In this document: in pieces, positions 10,076 through 20,351 of the stretch | Layout of the letters: each line of letters opens with the position of its first letter | How positions within the stretch are numbered: position 1 is the stretch's first letter | NCBI GenBank assembly: GCA_905220665.1 | Contig: CAJNAR010000107.1 | Span: 1 to 22,873 of the forward strand | Length of the DNA stretch: 22,873 bases | Direction of reading: 5' to 3' | Source of the DNA: Albugo candida | Taxonomy: Eukaryota > Oomycota > Peronosporomycetes > Albuginales > Albuginaceae | Notes under the pieces: generated by a model | The model's database searches: none | What the model was told of the DNA's origin: nothing | The model's input: only the letters and a program-made list of their open reading frames with translations | Translations under genes and position numbers: made by a program

Positions 10076-10596
10076 ATTCGGACTTTCAAGATAGTAGGTA
10101 ACAATTACTTTGTCACCTACAATAGGCCTTTCTCACCAACTTGTTTTCTGATGATATTGTCGAATCAGGTTTTTCCGCATTGAAATGAGACAAGATTGCA
10201 CCACCGGGTTGACTCGATGATGCCGAAATCAAACCTTTCGGAAAACATTTTCATCTAGAACATGTATTCTTGCGGCAGTTATAAAATCTACCGACTACTT
10301 GATAGAAGAACATAAAGCAACATATATTATCAGAATATATTTATAGCAGAAACACGTGATTACCAGATGTAGCTAGGTTGAGTGATCGCGCTATTCTGTT
10401 TCGAAAAGAAAACAGTCTATGTGAAATGAGGAAAAAACACGAGTTATTCAAAACATATCACGTTGCTCTAGCTCTAATTGAGCACTCACAAGATTCTTGT
10501 CGCTTACGTTTTGCTGTTTTGACCACAAGGTGAAATACATTCTGATTATTACACGCAAGTCAAGTATCAGATCGGTGGGACGAACACATTAAGAGT
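10076..10596. repeat. Monomer 19 (Lb-M3-Rb with A-type tail, 521 bp)
   Basis: The middle repeats unit 15 ('cttgcggcag', 'tttcggaaaac'). Rb runs to 'cttacgttttgctgttt' near 10516, then changes to an Ra-like tail ('tgaccacaaggtgaaatac', 'cacgcaagtcaag') that ends 'gggacgaacacattaag'. Confidence 0.92.
10516..10596. repeat. Family A-type tail patch in unit 19
   Basis: After 'cttacgttttgctgttt', which both families share, the sequence follows Ra ('tgaaatacattctgattatt', 'cacgcaagtcaag') with its own ending 'gggacgaacacattaag'. The neighbouring units are ordinary Rb. A short conversion tract or crossover within the shared segment explains it. Confidence 0.8.
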
Positions 10597-11119
10597 ATTC
10601 GGACTTTCAAGTTAGTAGGTAACAATTACTTTATCACCTACAATAGGCCTTTCTCACCAACTTGTTCCTTGATGATATTGTCGAATCATGTTTTTCCACA
10701 TTGAAATGAGACAAGATTGCACCACCACTTTAACTCGATGATGCCGAAATCAAACCTTTCGAAGAACACTTTCATCTAGAACATGTATTCTTGGGGCAGT
10801 TATAAAATCTACCGACTACTTGATAGAAGAACATAAAGCAACATATATTATCAGAATATATTTATAGCAGAAACACGTGATTACCAGATGTAGCTAGGCT
10901 GAGTGATCGCGCTATTCTGTTTCGAAAAGAAAACACTCTATGTGAAATGAGGAAAAAACACGAGTTATTCAAAACATATCACGTTGCTCTAGCTCTAATT
11001 GAGCACTCACAAGATTCTTGTCGCTTATTTTTTGCTGTTTCCGACCACACCTTGTATTATGTTTTGATAATTACACGTAATACGAGCACGTAACAGAAGG
11101 CGACGCACACAGGAAGAGT
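10597..11119. repeat. Monomer 20 (Lb-M3-Rb, 523 bp)
   Basis: The left part ends 'caccactttaactcg', the spelling usual in La, joined to an otherwise Lb sequence. Private changes are 'gaatcatgttttt', 'tcgaagaacac' and 'gtagctaggctgag'. Confidence 0.92.
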
Positions 11120-11640
11120 ATTCGGACTTTCAAGATAGTAGGTAACAATTACTTTGTCACCTACAATAGGCCTTTCTCACCAACTTGTTCCCTGATGATA
11201 TTGTCGAATCAGGTTTTTCCGCATTGAAATGAGGCAAGATTGCACCACCACTTTAACTCGATGATGCCGAAATCAAACCTTTCGAAAAACACTTTCATCT
11301 AGAACATGTATTCTTGGGGCAGTTATAAAATCTACCGACTACTTGATAGAAGAACATAAAGCAGCATATTTTATCAGAATATATTTATAGCAGAAACACG
11401 TGATTACCAGATGTAGCTAGGTCGAGTGATCGCACTATTCTGCTTCGAAAAGAAAACACTCTATGTGAAATGAGGAAAACACACGAGTTATTCAAAACAT
11501 ATCACGTTGCTCTAGCTCTAATTGAGCACTCACAAGATTCTTGTCGCTTACGTTTTGCTGTTTTGACCACAAGGTGAAATACATTCTGATTATTACACGC
11601 AAGTCAAGTATCAGATCGGTGGGACGAACACATTAAGAGT
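11120..11640. repeat. Monomer 21 (Lb-M3-Rb with A-type tail, 521 bp)
   Basis: Carries the same Ra-like tail as unit 19 from about 11559, and 'caccactttaactcg' on the left. 'aatgaggcaag' and 'ctgcttcgaaaag' link it to units 23, 34 and 36. Confidence 0.92.
11559..11640. repeat. Family A-type tail patch in unit 21
   Basis: Same patch and same private ending as in unit 19, two units away. The chimeric tail was therefore made once and then spread. Confidence 0.8.
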
Positions 11641-12337
11641 ATTCGGACTTTCAAGTTAGTAGGTAACAATTACTTTGTCACCTACAATAGGCCTTTCTCA
11701 CCAACTTGTTCCCTGATGATATTATCGAATCAGGTTTTTCCGCATTGAAATGAGACAAGATTGCACCACCGGGTTGACTCGATGATGCCGAAATCAAACC
11801 TTTCGAAAAACACTTTCATCTAGAACATGTATTCTTGGGGCAGTTATAAAATCTACCGACTACTTGATAGAAGAACATAAAGCAACATATATTATCAGAA
11901 TATATTTATAGCAGAAACACGTGATTACCAGATGTAGCTAGGTTGAGTGATCGCGCTATTCTGTTTCGAAAAGAAAACACTCTATGTGAAATGAGGAAAA
12001 CACACGAGTTATTCAAAACATATCACGTTGCTCTAGCTCTAATTGAGCACTCACAAGATTCTTGTCGCTTATGTTTTGCTGTTTCCGACCACACCTTGTG
12101 TTATGTTTTGATAATTACACGTAATACGAGCACGAAACAGAAGGCGACGCACACATGAAGAGTAATGAGGAAAACACACGAGTTATTCAAAACATATCAC
12201 GTTGCTCTAGCTCTAATTGAGCACTCACAAGATTCTTGTCGCTTATGTTTTGCTGTTTCCGACCACACCTTGTATTATGTTTTGATAATTACACGTAATA
12301 CAAGCACGAACGAGAAGGCGACGCACACAGGAAGAAT
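11641..12337. repeat. Monomer 22 (compound, 697 bp)
   Basis: A second partial Rb starts at about 12164. Unlike units 15, 24 and 38, the first Rb reads 'aaaacactctatg' and both Rb copies have 'cttatgttttgctg'. The end is 'cgaacgagaagg' plus 'caggaagaatattcgg'. Confidence 0.92.
12164..12337. repeat. Truncated monomer fused to unit 22
   Basis: Same junction ('gaagagtaatgagg') as in units 15, 24 and 38, so all four descend from one event. It ends in 'caggaagaatattcgg' where units 15 and 24 have 'cataaagagtattcgg'. Confidence 0.85.
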
Positions 12338-12860
12338 ATTCGGACTTTCAAGATAGTAGGTAACAATTACTTTGTCACCTACAATAGGCCTTTCTCACCA
12401 ACTTGTTCCCTGATGATATTGTCGAATCAGGTTTTTCCGCATTGAAATGAGGCAAGATTGCACCACCACTTTAACTCGATGATGTCGAAATCAAAGCTTT
12501 CGAACAATACTTAAATCTAGAACATGTATTCTTGGGGCAGTTATAAAATCTACCGACTACTTGATAGAAGAACATAAAGCAACATATATTATCAGAATCT
12601 ATTTATAGCAGAAACACGTGATTACCAGATGTACCTAGGTCGAGTGATCGCACTATTCTGCTTCGAAAAGAAAACACTCTATGTGAAATGAGGAAAACAC
12701 ACGAGTTATTCAAAACATATCACGTTGCTCTAGCTCTAATTGAGCACTCACAAGATTCTTGTCGCTTATGTTTTGCTGTTTCCGACCACACCTTGTGTTA
12801 TGTTTTGATAATTACACGTAATACAAGCACGAAACAGAAGGCGACGCACACATAAAGAGT
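12338..12860. repeat. Monomer 23 (Lb-M3-Rb, 'acttaaatc' variant, 523 bp)
   Basis: The centre is distinctive: 'gatgtcgaaatcaaagc', 'cgaacaatacttaaatc', 'gaatctatttatag' and 'gatgtacctagg'. The same set recurs about 6 kb away in units 34 and 36. Confidence 0.92.
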
Positions 12861-13557
12861 ATTCGGACTTTCAAGATAGTAGGTAACAATTACTTTGTCA
12901 CCAACAATATGCCGTTCTCACCAACTTGTTCCCTGATGATATTGTCGAATCAGGTTTTTCCGCATTGAAATGAGGCAAGATTGCACCACCACTTTAACTC
13001 GATGATGTCGAAATCAAAGCTTTCGAACAATACTTAAATCTAGAACATGTATTCTTGGGGCAGTTATAAAATCTACCGACTACTTGATAGAAGAACATAA
13101 AGCAACATATATTATCAGAATCTATTTATAGCAGAAACACGTGATTACCAGATGTAGCTAGGTTGAGTGATCGCGCTATTCTGTTTCGAAAAGAAAACAG
13201 TCTATGTGAAATGAGGAAAAAACACGAGTTATTCAAAACATATCACGTTGCTCTAGCTCTAATTGAGCACTCACAAGATTCTTGTCGCTTACGTTTTGCT
13301 GTTTCCGACCACACCTTGTGTTATGTTTTGATAATTACACGTAATACGAGCACGAAACAGAAGGCGACGCACACATGAAGAGTAATGAGGAAAACACACG
13401 AGTTATTCAAAACATATCACGTTGCTCTAGCTCTAATTGAGCACTCACAAGATTCTTGTCGCTTATGTTTTGCTGTTTCCGACCACACCTTGTATTATGT
13501 TTTGATAATTACACGTAATACAAGCACGAACGAGAAGGCGACGCACACATAAAGAGT
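12861..13557. repeat. Monomer 24 (compound, 'acttaaatc' variant, 697 bp)
   Basis: The left part has 'caccaacaatatgccg', shared only with units 34 and 36. The right part is compound, with the second Rb from about 13385, matching unit 15 at every diagnostic site I checked. Confidence 0.92.
13385..13557. repeat. Truncated monomer fused to unit 24
   Basis: Matches the truncated copy of unit 15 at all sites I compared, although the two lie about 5 kb apart. Confidence 0.85.
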
Positions 13558-14080
13558 ATTCGGACTTTCAAGATAGTAGGTAACAATTACTTTGTTACCT
13601 ACAATAGGCCTTTCTCACCAACTTGTTTTCTGATGATATTATCGAATCAGGTTTTTCCGCATTGAAATGAGACAAGATTGCACCACCGGGTTGACTCGAT
13701 GATGCCGAAATCAAACCTTTCGAAAAACACTTTCATCTAGAACATGTATTCTTGGGGCAGTTATAAAATCTACCGACTACTTGATAGAAGAACATAAAGC
13801 AACATATATTATCAGAATATATTTATAGCAGAAACACGTGATTACCAGATGTAGCTAGGTCGAGTGATCGCACTATTCTGCTTCGAAAAGAAAACACTCT
13901 ATGTGGAATGAGGAAAACACACGAGTTATTCAAAACATATCACGTTGCTCTAGCTCTAATTGAGCACTCACAAGATTCTTGTCGCTTATGTTTTGCTGTT
14001 TCCGACCACACCTTGTATTATGTTTTGATAATTACACGTAATACGAGCACGTAACAGAAGGCGACGCACACAGGAAGAAT
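13558..14080. repeat. Monomer 25 (Lb-M3-Rb, perfect left hairpin, 523 bp)
   Basis: 'tttgttacctac' replaces 'tttgtcacctac', making the left inverted repeat perfect. The right part carries 'tgtggaatgagg', the variant that opens the 1568-bp higher-order repeat. Confidence 0.92.
13576..13602. repeat. Perfect 11-bp inverted repeat (left hairpin, unit 25)
   Basis: Arms GTAGGTAACAA and TTGTTACCTAC surround a 5-base loop TTACT. In most Lb units the second arm is TTGTCACCTAC, giving one A-C mismatch; this copy is perfect. The site lies at offset 19-45 of the monomer and is degraded in La units. Confidence 0.8.
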
Positions 14081-14602
14081 ATTCGGACTTTCAAGATAGT
14101 AGGTAACAATTACTTTGTCACCTACAATAGGCCTTTCTCACCAACTTGTTTCCTGATGATATTATCGAATCAGGTTTTTCCGCATTGAAATGAGACAAGA
14201 TTGCACCACCGGGTTGACTCGATGATGCCGAAATCAAACCTATCGAAAAACACTTTCATCTAGAACATGTATTCTTGGGGCAGTTATAAAATCTACCGAC
14301 TACTTGATAGAAGAACATAAAGCAACATATATTATCAGAATATATTTATAGCAGAAACACGTGATTACCAGATGTAGCTAGGTTGAGTGATCGCACTATT
14401 CTGTTTCGAAAAGAAAACACTCTATGTGAAATGAGGAAAACACACGAGTTATTCAAAACATATCACGTTGCTCTAGCTCTAATTGAGCACTCACAAGATT
14501 CTTGCGCTTATTTTTTGCTCTTTCCGACCACACCTTGTATTATGTTTTGATAATTACACGTAATACAAGCACGAAACAGAAGGCGATGCACACATAAAGA
14601 GT
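14081..14602. repeat. Monomer 26 (Lb-M3-Rb, 522 bp)
   Basis: The middle has 'aacctatcgaaaaac'; the right part has the deletion variant 'ttcttgcgcttatttt' with 'ttgctctttcc'. First unit of the three-unit set; same kind as units 29 and 32. Confidence 0.92.
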
Positions 14603-15125
14603 ATTCGGACTTTCAAGATAGTTGGTAACAATTACTTTGTCACCTACAATAGACCTTTCTCACCAACTTGTTCCCTGATGATATTATCGAATCAGGTTTT
14701 TCCGCATTGAAATGAGACAAGATTGCACCACCGGGTTGACTCGATGATGCCGAAATCAAACCTTTCGAAAAACACTTTCATCTAGAACATGTATTCTTGG
14801 GGCAGTTATAAAATCTACCGACTACTTGATAGAAGAACATAAAGCAACATATATTATCAGAATCTATTTATAGCAGAAACACGTGATTACCAGATGTAGC
14901 TAGGTCGAGTGATCGCACTATTCTGCTTCGAAAAGAAAACACTCTATGTGAAATGAGGAAAACACACGAGTTATTCAAAACATATCACGTTGCTCTAGCT
15001 CTAATTGAGCACTCACAAGATTCTTGTCGCTTATGTTTTGCTGTTTCCGACCACACCTTGTATTATGTTTTGATAATTACACGTAATACAAGCACGAACG
15101 AGAAGGCGACGCACACATAAAGAGT
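14603..15125. repeat. Monomer 27 (Lb-M3-Rb, 523 bp)
   Basis: Left part 'gttggtaac', middle 'gaatctatttatag', right end 'cacgaacgagaagg'. Its Rb end matches the partial second Rb of compound units 15 and 24 at the sites I checked. 'aatagacctttc' is a private change. Confidence 0.92.
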
Positions 15126-15648
15126 ATTCGGACTTTCAAGATAGTAGGTAACAATTACTTTGTCACCTACAATAGGCCTTTCTCACCAACTTGTTTTCTG
15201 ATGATATTATCGAATCAGGTTTTTCCGCATTGAAATGAGACAAGATTGCACCACCGGGTTGACTCGATGATGCCGAAATCAAACCTTTTGAAAAACACTT
15301 TCATCTAGAACATGTATTCTTGGGGCAGTTATAAAATCTACCGACTACTTGATAGAAGAACATAAAGCAACATATATTATCAGAATATATTTATAGCAGA
15401 AACACGTGATTACCAGATGTAGCTAGGTTGAGTGATCGCGCTATTCTGTTTCGAAAAGAAAACACTCTATGTGGAATGAGGAAAACACACGAGTTATTCA
15501 AAACATATCACGTTGCTCTAGCTCTAATTGAGCACTCACAAGATTCTTGTCGCTTATGTTTTGCTGTTTCCGACCACACCTTGTATTATGTTTTGATAAT
15601 TACACGTAATACGAGCACGTAACAGAAGGCGACGCACACAGGAAGAAT
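15126..15648. repeat. Monomer 28 (Lb-M3-Rb, 523 bp)
   Basis: The middle has 'aaccttttgaaaaac', where a TTTCGAAA palindrome is lost by a C-to-T change. The right part has 'tgtggaatgagg' and tail 'gcacgtaacagaagg'. Repeated as unit 31. Confidence 0.92.
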
Positions 15649-16170
15649 ATTCGGACTTTCAAGATAGTAGGTAACAATTACTTTGTCACCTACAATAGGC
15701 CTTTCTCACCAACTTGTTTCCTGATGATATTATCGAATCAGGTTTTTCCGCATTGAAATGAGACAAGATTGCACCACCGGGTTGACTCGATGATGCCGAA
15801 ATCAAACCTATCGAAAAACACTTTCATCTAGAACATGTATTCTTGGGGCAGTTATAAAATCTACCGACTACTTGATAGAAGAACATAAAGCAACATATAT
15901 TATCAGAATATATTTATAGCAGAAACACGTGATTACCAGATGTAGCTAGGTTGAGTGATCGCACTATTCTGTTTCGAAAAGAAAACACTCTATGTGAAAT
16001 GAGGAAAACACACGAGTTATTCAAAACATATCACGTTGCTCTAGCTCTAATTGAGCACTCACAAGATTCTTGCGCTTATTTTTTGCTCTTTCCGACCACA
16101 CCTTGTATTATGTTTTGATAATTACACGTAATACAAGCACGAAACAGAAGGCGATGCACACATAAAGAGT
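15649..16170. repeat. Monomer 29 (Lb-M3-Rb, 522 bp)
   Basis: Copy of unit 26 at a distance of 1568 bp; no difference seen by eye. Confidence 0.92.
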
Positions 16171-16693
16171 ATTCGGACTTTCAAGATAGTTGGTAACAAT
16201 TACTTTGTCACCTACAATAGGCCTTTCTCACCAACTTGTTCCCTGATGATATTATCGAATCAGGTTTTTCCGCATTGAAATGAGACAAGATTGCACCACC
16301 GGGTTGACTCGATGATGCCGAAATCAAACCTTTCGAAAAACACTTTCATCTAGAACATGTATTCTTGGGGCAGTTATAAAATCTACCGACTACTTGATAG
16401 AAGAACATAAAGCAACATATATTATCAGAATCTATTTATAGCAGAAACACGTGATTACCAGATGTAGCTAGGTCGAGTGATCGCACTATTCTGCTTCGAA
16501 AAGAAAACACTCTATGTGAAATGAGGAAAACACACGAGTTATTCAAAACATATCACGTTGCTCTAGCTCTAATTGAGCACTCACAAGATTCTTGTCGCTT
16601 ATGTTTTGCTGTTTCCGACCACACCTTGTATTATGTTTTGATAATTACACGTAATACAAGCACGAACGAGAAGGCGACGCACACATAAAGAGT
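16171..16693. repeat. Monomer 30 (Lb-M3-Rb, 523 bp)
   Basis: Copy of unit 27 at 1568 bp, differing at 16221 (G, against A at 14653). Confidence 0.92.
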
Positions 16694-17216
16694 ATTCGGA
16701 CTTTCAAGATAGTAGGTAACAATTACTTTGTCACCTACAATAGGCCTTTCTCACCAACTTGTTTTCTGATGATATTATCGAATCAGGTTTTTCCGCATTG
16801 AAATGAGACAAGATTGCACCACCGGGTTGACTCGATGATGCCGAAATCAAACCTTTTGAAAAACACTTTCATCTAGAACATGTATTCTTGGGGCAGTTAT
16901 AAAATCTACCGACTACTTGATAGAAGAACATAAAGCAACATATATTATCAGAATATATTTATAGCAGAAACACGTGATTACCAGATGTAGCTAGGTTGAG
17001 TGATCGCGCTATTCTGTTTCGAAAAGAAAACACTCTATGTGGAATGAGGAAAACACACGAGTTATTCAAAACATATCACGTTGCTCTAGCTCTAATTGAG
17101 CACTCACAAGATTCTTGTCGCTTATGTTTTGCTGTTTCCGACCACACCTTGTATTATGTTTTGATAATTACACGTAATACGAGCACGTAACAGAAGGCGA
17201 CGCACACAGGAAGAAT
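16694..17216. repeat. Monomer 31 (Lb-M3-Rb, 523 bp)
   Basis: Copy of unit 28 at 1568 bp, including the rare 'aaccttttgaaaaac'. Confidence 0.92.
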
Positions 17217-17738
17217 ATTCGGACTTTCAAGATAGTAGGTAACAATTACTTTGTCACCTACAATAGGCCTTTCTCACCAACTTGTTTCCTGATGATATTA
17301 TCGAATCAGGTTTTTCCGCATTGAAATGAGACAAGATTGCACCACCGGGTTGACTCGATGATGCCGAAATCAAACCTATCGAAAAACACTTTCATCTAGA
17401 ACATGTATTCTTGGGGCAGTTATAAAATCTACCGACTACTTGATAGAAGAACATAAAGCAACATATATTATCAGAATATATTTATAGCAGAAACACGTGA
17501 TTACCAGATGTAGCTAGGTTGAGTGATCGCACTATTCTGTTTCGAAAAGAAAACACTCTATGTGAAATGAGGAAAACACACGAGTTATTCAAAACATATC
17601 ACGTTGCTCTAGCTCTAATTGAGCACTCACAAGATTCTTGCGCTTATTTTTTGCTGTTTCCGACCACACCTTGTATTATGTTTTGATAATTACACGTAAT
17701 ACAAGCACGAAACAGAAGGCGATGCACACATAAAGAGT
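17217..17738. repeat. Monomer 32 (Lb-M3-Rb, 522 bp)
   Basis: Third copy of the unit 26/29 kind. It keeps 'ttcttgcgcttatttt' but has 'ttgctgtttcc' where its sisters have 'ttgctctttcc' (17656 against 16088). Confidence 0.92.
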
Positions 17739-18261
17739 ATTCGGACTTTCAAGATAGTTGGTAACAATTACTTTGTCACCTACAATAGGCCTTTCTCACC
17801 AACTTGTTCCCTGATGATATTATCGAATCAGGTTTTTCCGCATTGAAATGAGACAAGATTGCACCACCGGGTTGACTCGATGATGCCGAAATCAAACCTT
17901 TCGAAAAACACTTTCATCTAGAACATGTATTCTTGGGGCAGTTATAAAATCTACCGACTACTTGATAGAAGAACATAAAGCAACATATATTATCAGAATA
18001 TATTTATAGCAGAAACACGTGATTACCAGATGTAGCTAGGTTGAGTGATCGCGCTATTCTGTTTCGAAAAGAAAACACTCTATGTGAAATGAGGAAAACA
18101 CACGAGTTATTCAAAACATATCACGTTGCTCTAGCTCTAATTGAGCACTCACAAGATTCTTGTCGCTTACGTTTTGCTGTTTCCGACCACACCTTGTGTT
18201 ATGTTTTGATAATTACACGTAATACAAGCACGAAACAGAAGGCGACGCACACATAAAGAGT
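17739..18261. repeat. Monomer 33 (Lb-M3-Rb, 523 bp)
   Basis: Begins like units 27 and 30 but departs at 18000 ('gaatatatttatag' in place of 'gaatctatttatag'). It belongs to the 1568-bp repeat on its left and the 1046-bp repeat on its right. Confidence 0.92.
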
Positions 18262-18784
18262 ATTTGGACTTTCAAGATAGTAGGTAACAATTACTTTGTC
18301 ACCAACAATATGCCGTTCTCACCAACTTGTTCCCTGATGATATTGTCGAATCAGGTTTTTCCGCATTGAAATGAGGCAAGATTGCACCACCACTTTAACT
18401 CGATGATGTCGAAATCAAAGCTTTCGAACAATACTTAAATCTAGAACATGTATTCTTGGGGCAGTTATAAAATCTACCGACTACTTGATAGAAGAACATA
18501 AAGCAACATATATTATCAGAATCTATTTATAGCAGAAACACGTGATTACCAGATGTACCTAGGTCGAGTGATCGCACTATTCTGCTTCGAAAAGAAAACA
18601 CTCTATGTGAAATGAGGAAAACACACGAGTTATTCAAAACATATCACGTTGCTCTAGCTCTAATTGAGCACTCACAAGATTCTTGTCGCTTATGTTTTGC
18701 TGTTTCCGACCACACCTTGTATTATGTTTTGATAATTACACGTAATACAAGCACGAACGAGAAGGCGACGCACACAGGAAGAGT
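18262..18784. repeat. Monomer 34 (Lb-M3-Rb, 'acttaaatc' variant, 523 bp)
   Basis: Opens 'atttggacttt', a change in the otherwise conserved start motif. The centre is 'cgaacaatacttaaatc' as in units 23, 24 and 36. Confidence 0.92.
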
Positions 18785-19307
18785 ATTCGGACTTTCAAGA
18801 TAGTAGGTAACAATTACTTTGTCACCTACAATAGGCCTTTCTCACCAACTTGTTCCCTGATGATATTATCGAATCAGGTTTTTCCGCATTGAAATGAGAC
18901 AAGATTGCACCACCGGGTTGACTCGATGATGCCGAAATCAAACCTTTCGAAAAACACTTTCATCTAGAACATGTATTCTTGGGGCAGTTATAAAATCTAC
19001 CGACTACTTGATAGAAGAACATAAAGCAACATATATTATCAGAATATATTTATAGCAGAAACACGTGATTACCAGATGTAGCTAGGTTGAGTGATCGCGC
19101 TATTCTGTTTCGAAAAGAAAACACTCTATGTGAAATGAGGAAAACACACGAGTTATTCAAAACATATCACGTTGCTCTAGCTCTAATTGAGCACTCACAA
19201 GATTCTTGTCGCTTACGTTTTGCTGTTTCCGACCACACCTTGTGTTATGTTTTGATAATTACACGTAATACAAGCACGAAACAGAAGGCGACGCACACAT
19301 AAAGAGT
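18785..19307. repeat. Monomer 35 (Lb-M3-Rb, 523 bp)
   Basis: Copy of unit 33 at 1046 bp, apart from 'agtaggtaac' for 'agttggtaac' at the left edge. Confidence 0.92.
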
Positions 19308-19830
19308 ATTCGGACTTTCAAGATAGTAGGTAACAATTACTTTGTCACCAACAATATGCCGTTGTCACCAACTTGTTCCCTGATGATATTGTCGAATCAG
19401 GTTTTTCCGCATTGAAATGAGGCAAGATTGCACCACCACTTTAACTCGATGATGTCGAAATCAAAGCTTTCGAACAATACTTAAATCTAGAACATGTATT
19501 CTTGGGGCAGTTATAAAATCTACCGACTACTTGATAGAAGAACATAAAGCAACATATATTATCAGAATCTATTTATAGCAGAAACACGTGATTACCAGAT
19601 GTACCTAGGTCGAGTGATCGCACTATTCTGCTTCGAAAAGAAAACACTCTATGTGAAATGAGGAAAACACACGAGTTATTCAAAACATATCACGTTGCTC
19701 TAGCTCTAATTGAGCACTCACAAGATTCTTGTCGCTTATGTTTTGCTGTTTCCGACCACACCTTGTATTATGTTTTGATAATTACACGTAATACAAGCAC
19801 GAACGAGAAGGCGACGCACACAGGAAGAGT
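19308..19830. repeat. Monomer 36 (Lb-M3-Rb, 'acttaaatc' variant, 523 bp)
   Basis: Copy of unit 34 at 1046 bp. Differences seen are the normal 'attcgg' start and 'ccgttgtcacc' for 'ccgttctcacc' (19364 against 18318). Confidence 0.92.
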
Positions 19831-20351
19831 ATTCGGACTTTCAAGATAGTAGGTAACAATTACTTTGTCACCTACAATAGGCCTTTCTCACCAACTTGTT
19901 CCTTGATGATATTATCGAATCAGGTTTTTCCGCATTGAAATGAGACAAGATTGCACCACCGGGTTGACTCGATGATGCCGAAATCAAACCTTTCGAAAAA
20001 CACTTTCATCTAGAACATGTATTCTTGGGGCAGTTATAAAATCTACCGACTACTTGATAGAAGAACATAAAGCAACATATATTATCAGAATATATTTATA
20101 GCAGAAACACGTGATTACCAGATGTAGCTAGGTTGAGTGATCGCGCTATTCTGTTTCGAAAAGAAAACACTATGTGAAATGAGGAAAACACACGAGTTAT
20201 TCAAAACATATCACGTTGCTCTAGCTCTAATTGAGCACTCACAAGATTCTTGTCGCTTATTTTTTGCTGTTTCCGACCACACCTTGTATTATGTTTTGAT
20301 AATTACACGTAATACAAGCACGAAACAGAAGGCGATGCACACATAAAGAGT
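19831..20351. repeat. Monomer 37 (Lb-M3-Rb, 521 bp)
   Basis: The left and middle follow unit 35. Near 20171 a two-base deletion ('aaaacactatgtg') marks the end of the 1046-bp repeat. The right part has 'cgcttattttttgctg'. Confidence 0.92.

Larger units (their letters stand above)
13882..17999. repeat. 1568-bp higher-order repeat (three-unit, about 2.6 copies)
   Basis: Copies lie at 13882-15449, 15450-17017 and 17018-17999. By eye the first two differ at one position (14653 A, 16221 G). The third differs from the second at 17656 and ends at 18000. Rare markers recur at the exact period: 'aacctatcgaaaaac' near 14239, 15807 and 17375, and 'aaccttttgaaaaac' near 15283 and 16851. Edges fall inside monomers, as expected from unequal exchange. 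Confidence 0.85.
17760..20170. repeat. 1046-bp higher-order repeat (two-unit, about 2.3 copies)
   Basis: Copies lie at 17760-18805, 18806-19851 and 19852-20170. A plain unit alternates with an 'acttaaatc' variant unit. Differences found by eye between the first two copies are 18265/19311 and 18318/19364; the third copy differs at 19903. It overlaps the end of the 1568-bp repeat by about 240 bp, so unit 33 sits in both. Confidence 0.82.

Noticed and set aside
17760..18261. Pol III B-box-like 'gtcgaatcagg' or tRNA-derived SINE origin
   Set aside because: Only about 8 of 11 positions fit and no properly spaced A box is present. Too weak to claim.
17760..18261. CENP-B box
   Set aside because: I looked for TTCGNNNNANNCGGG on both strands of the monomer; TTCG and CGGG occur but not with the required spacing.
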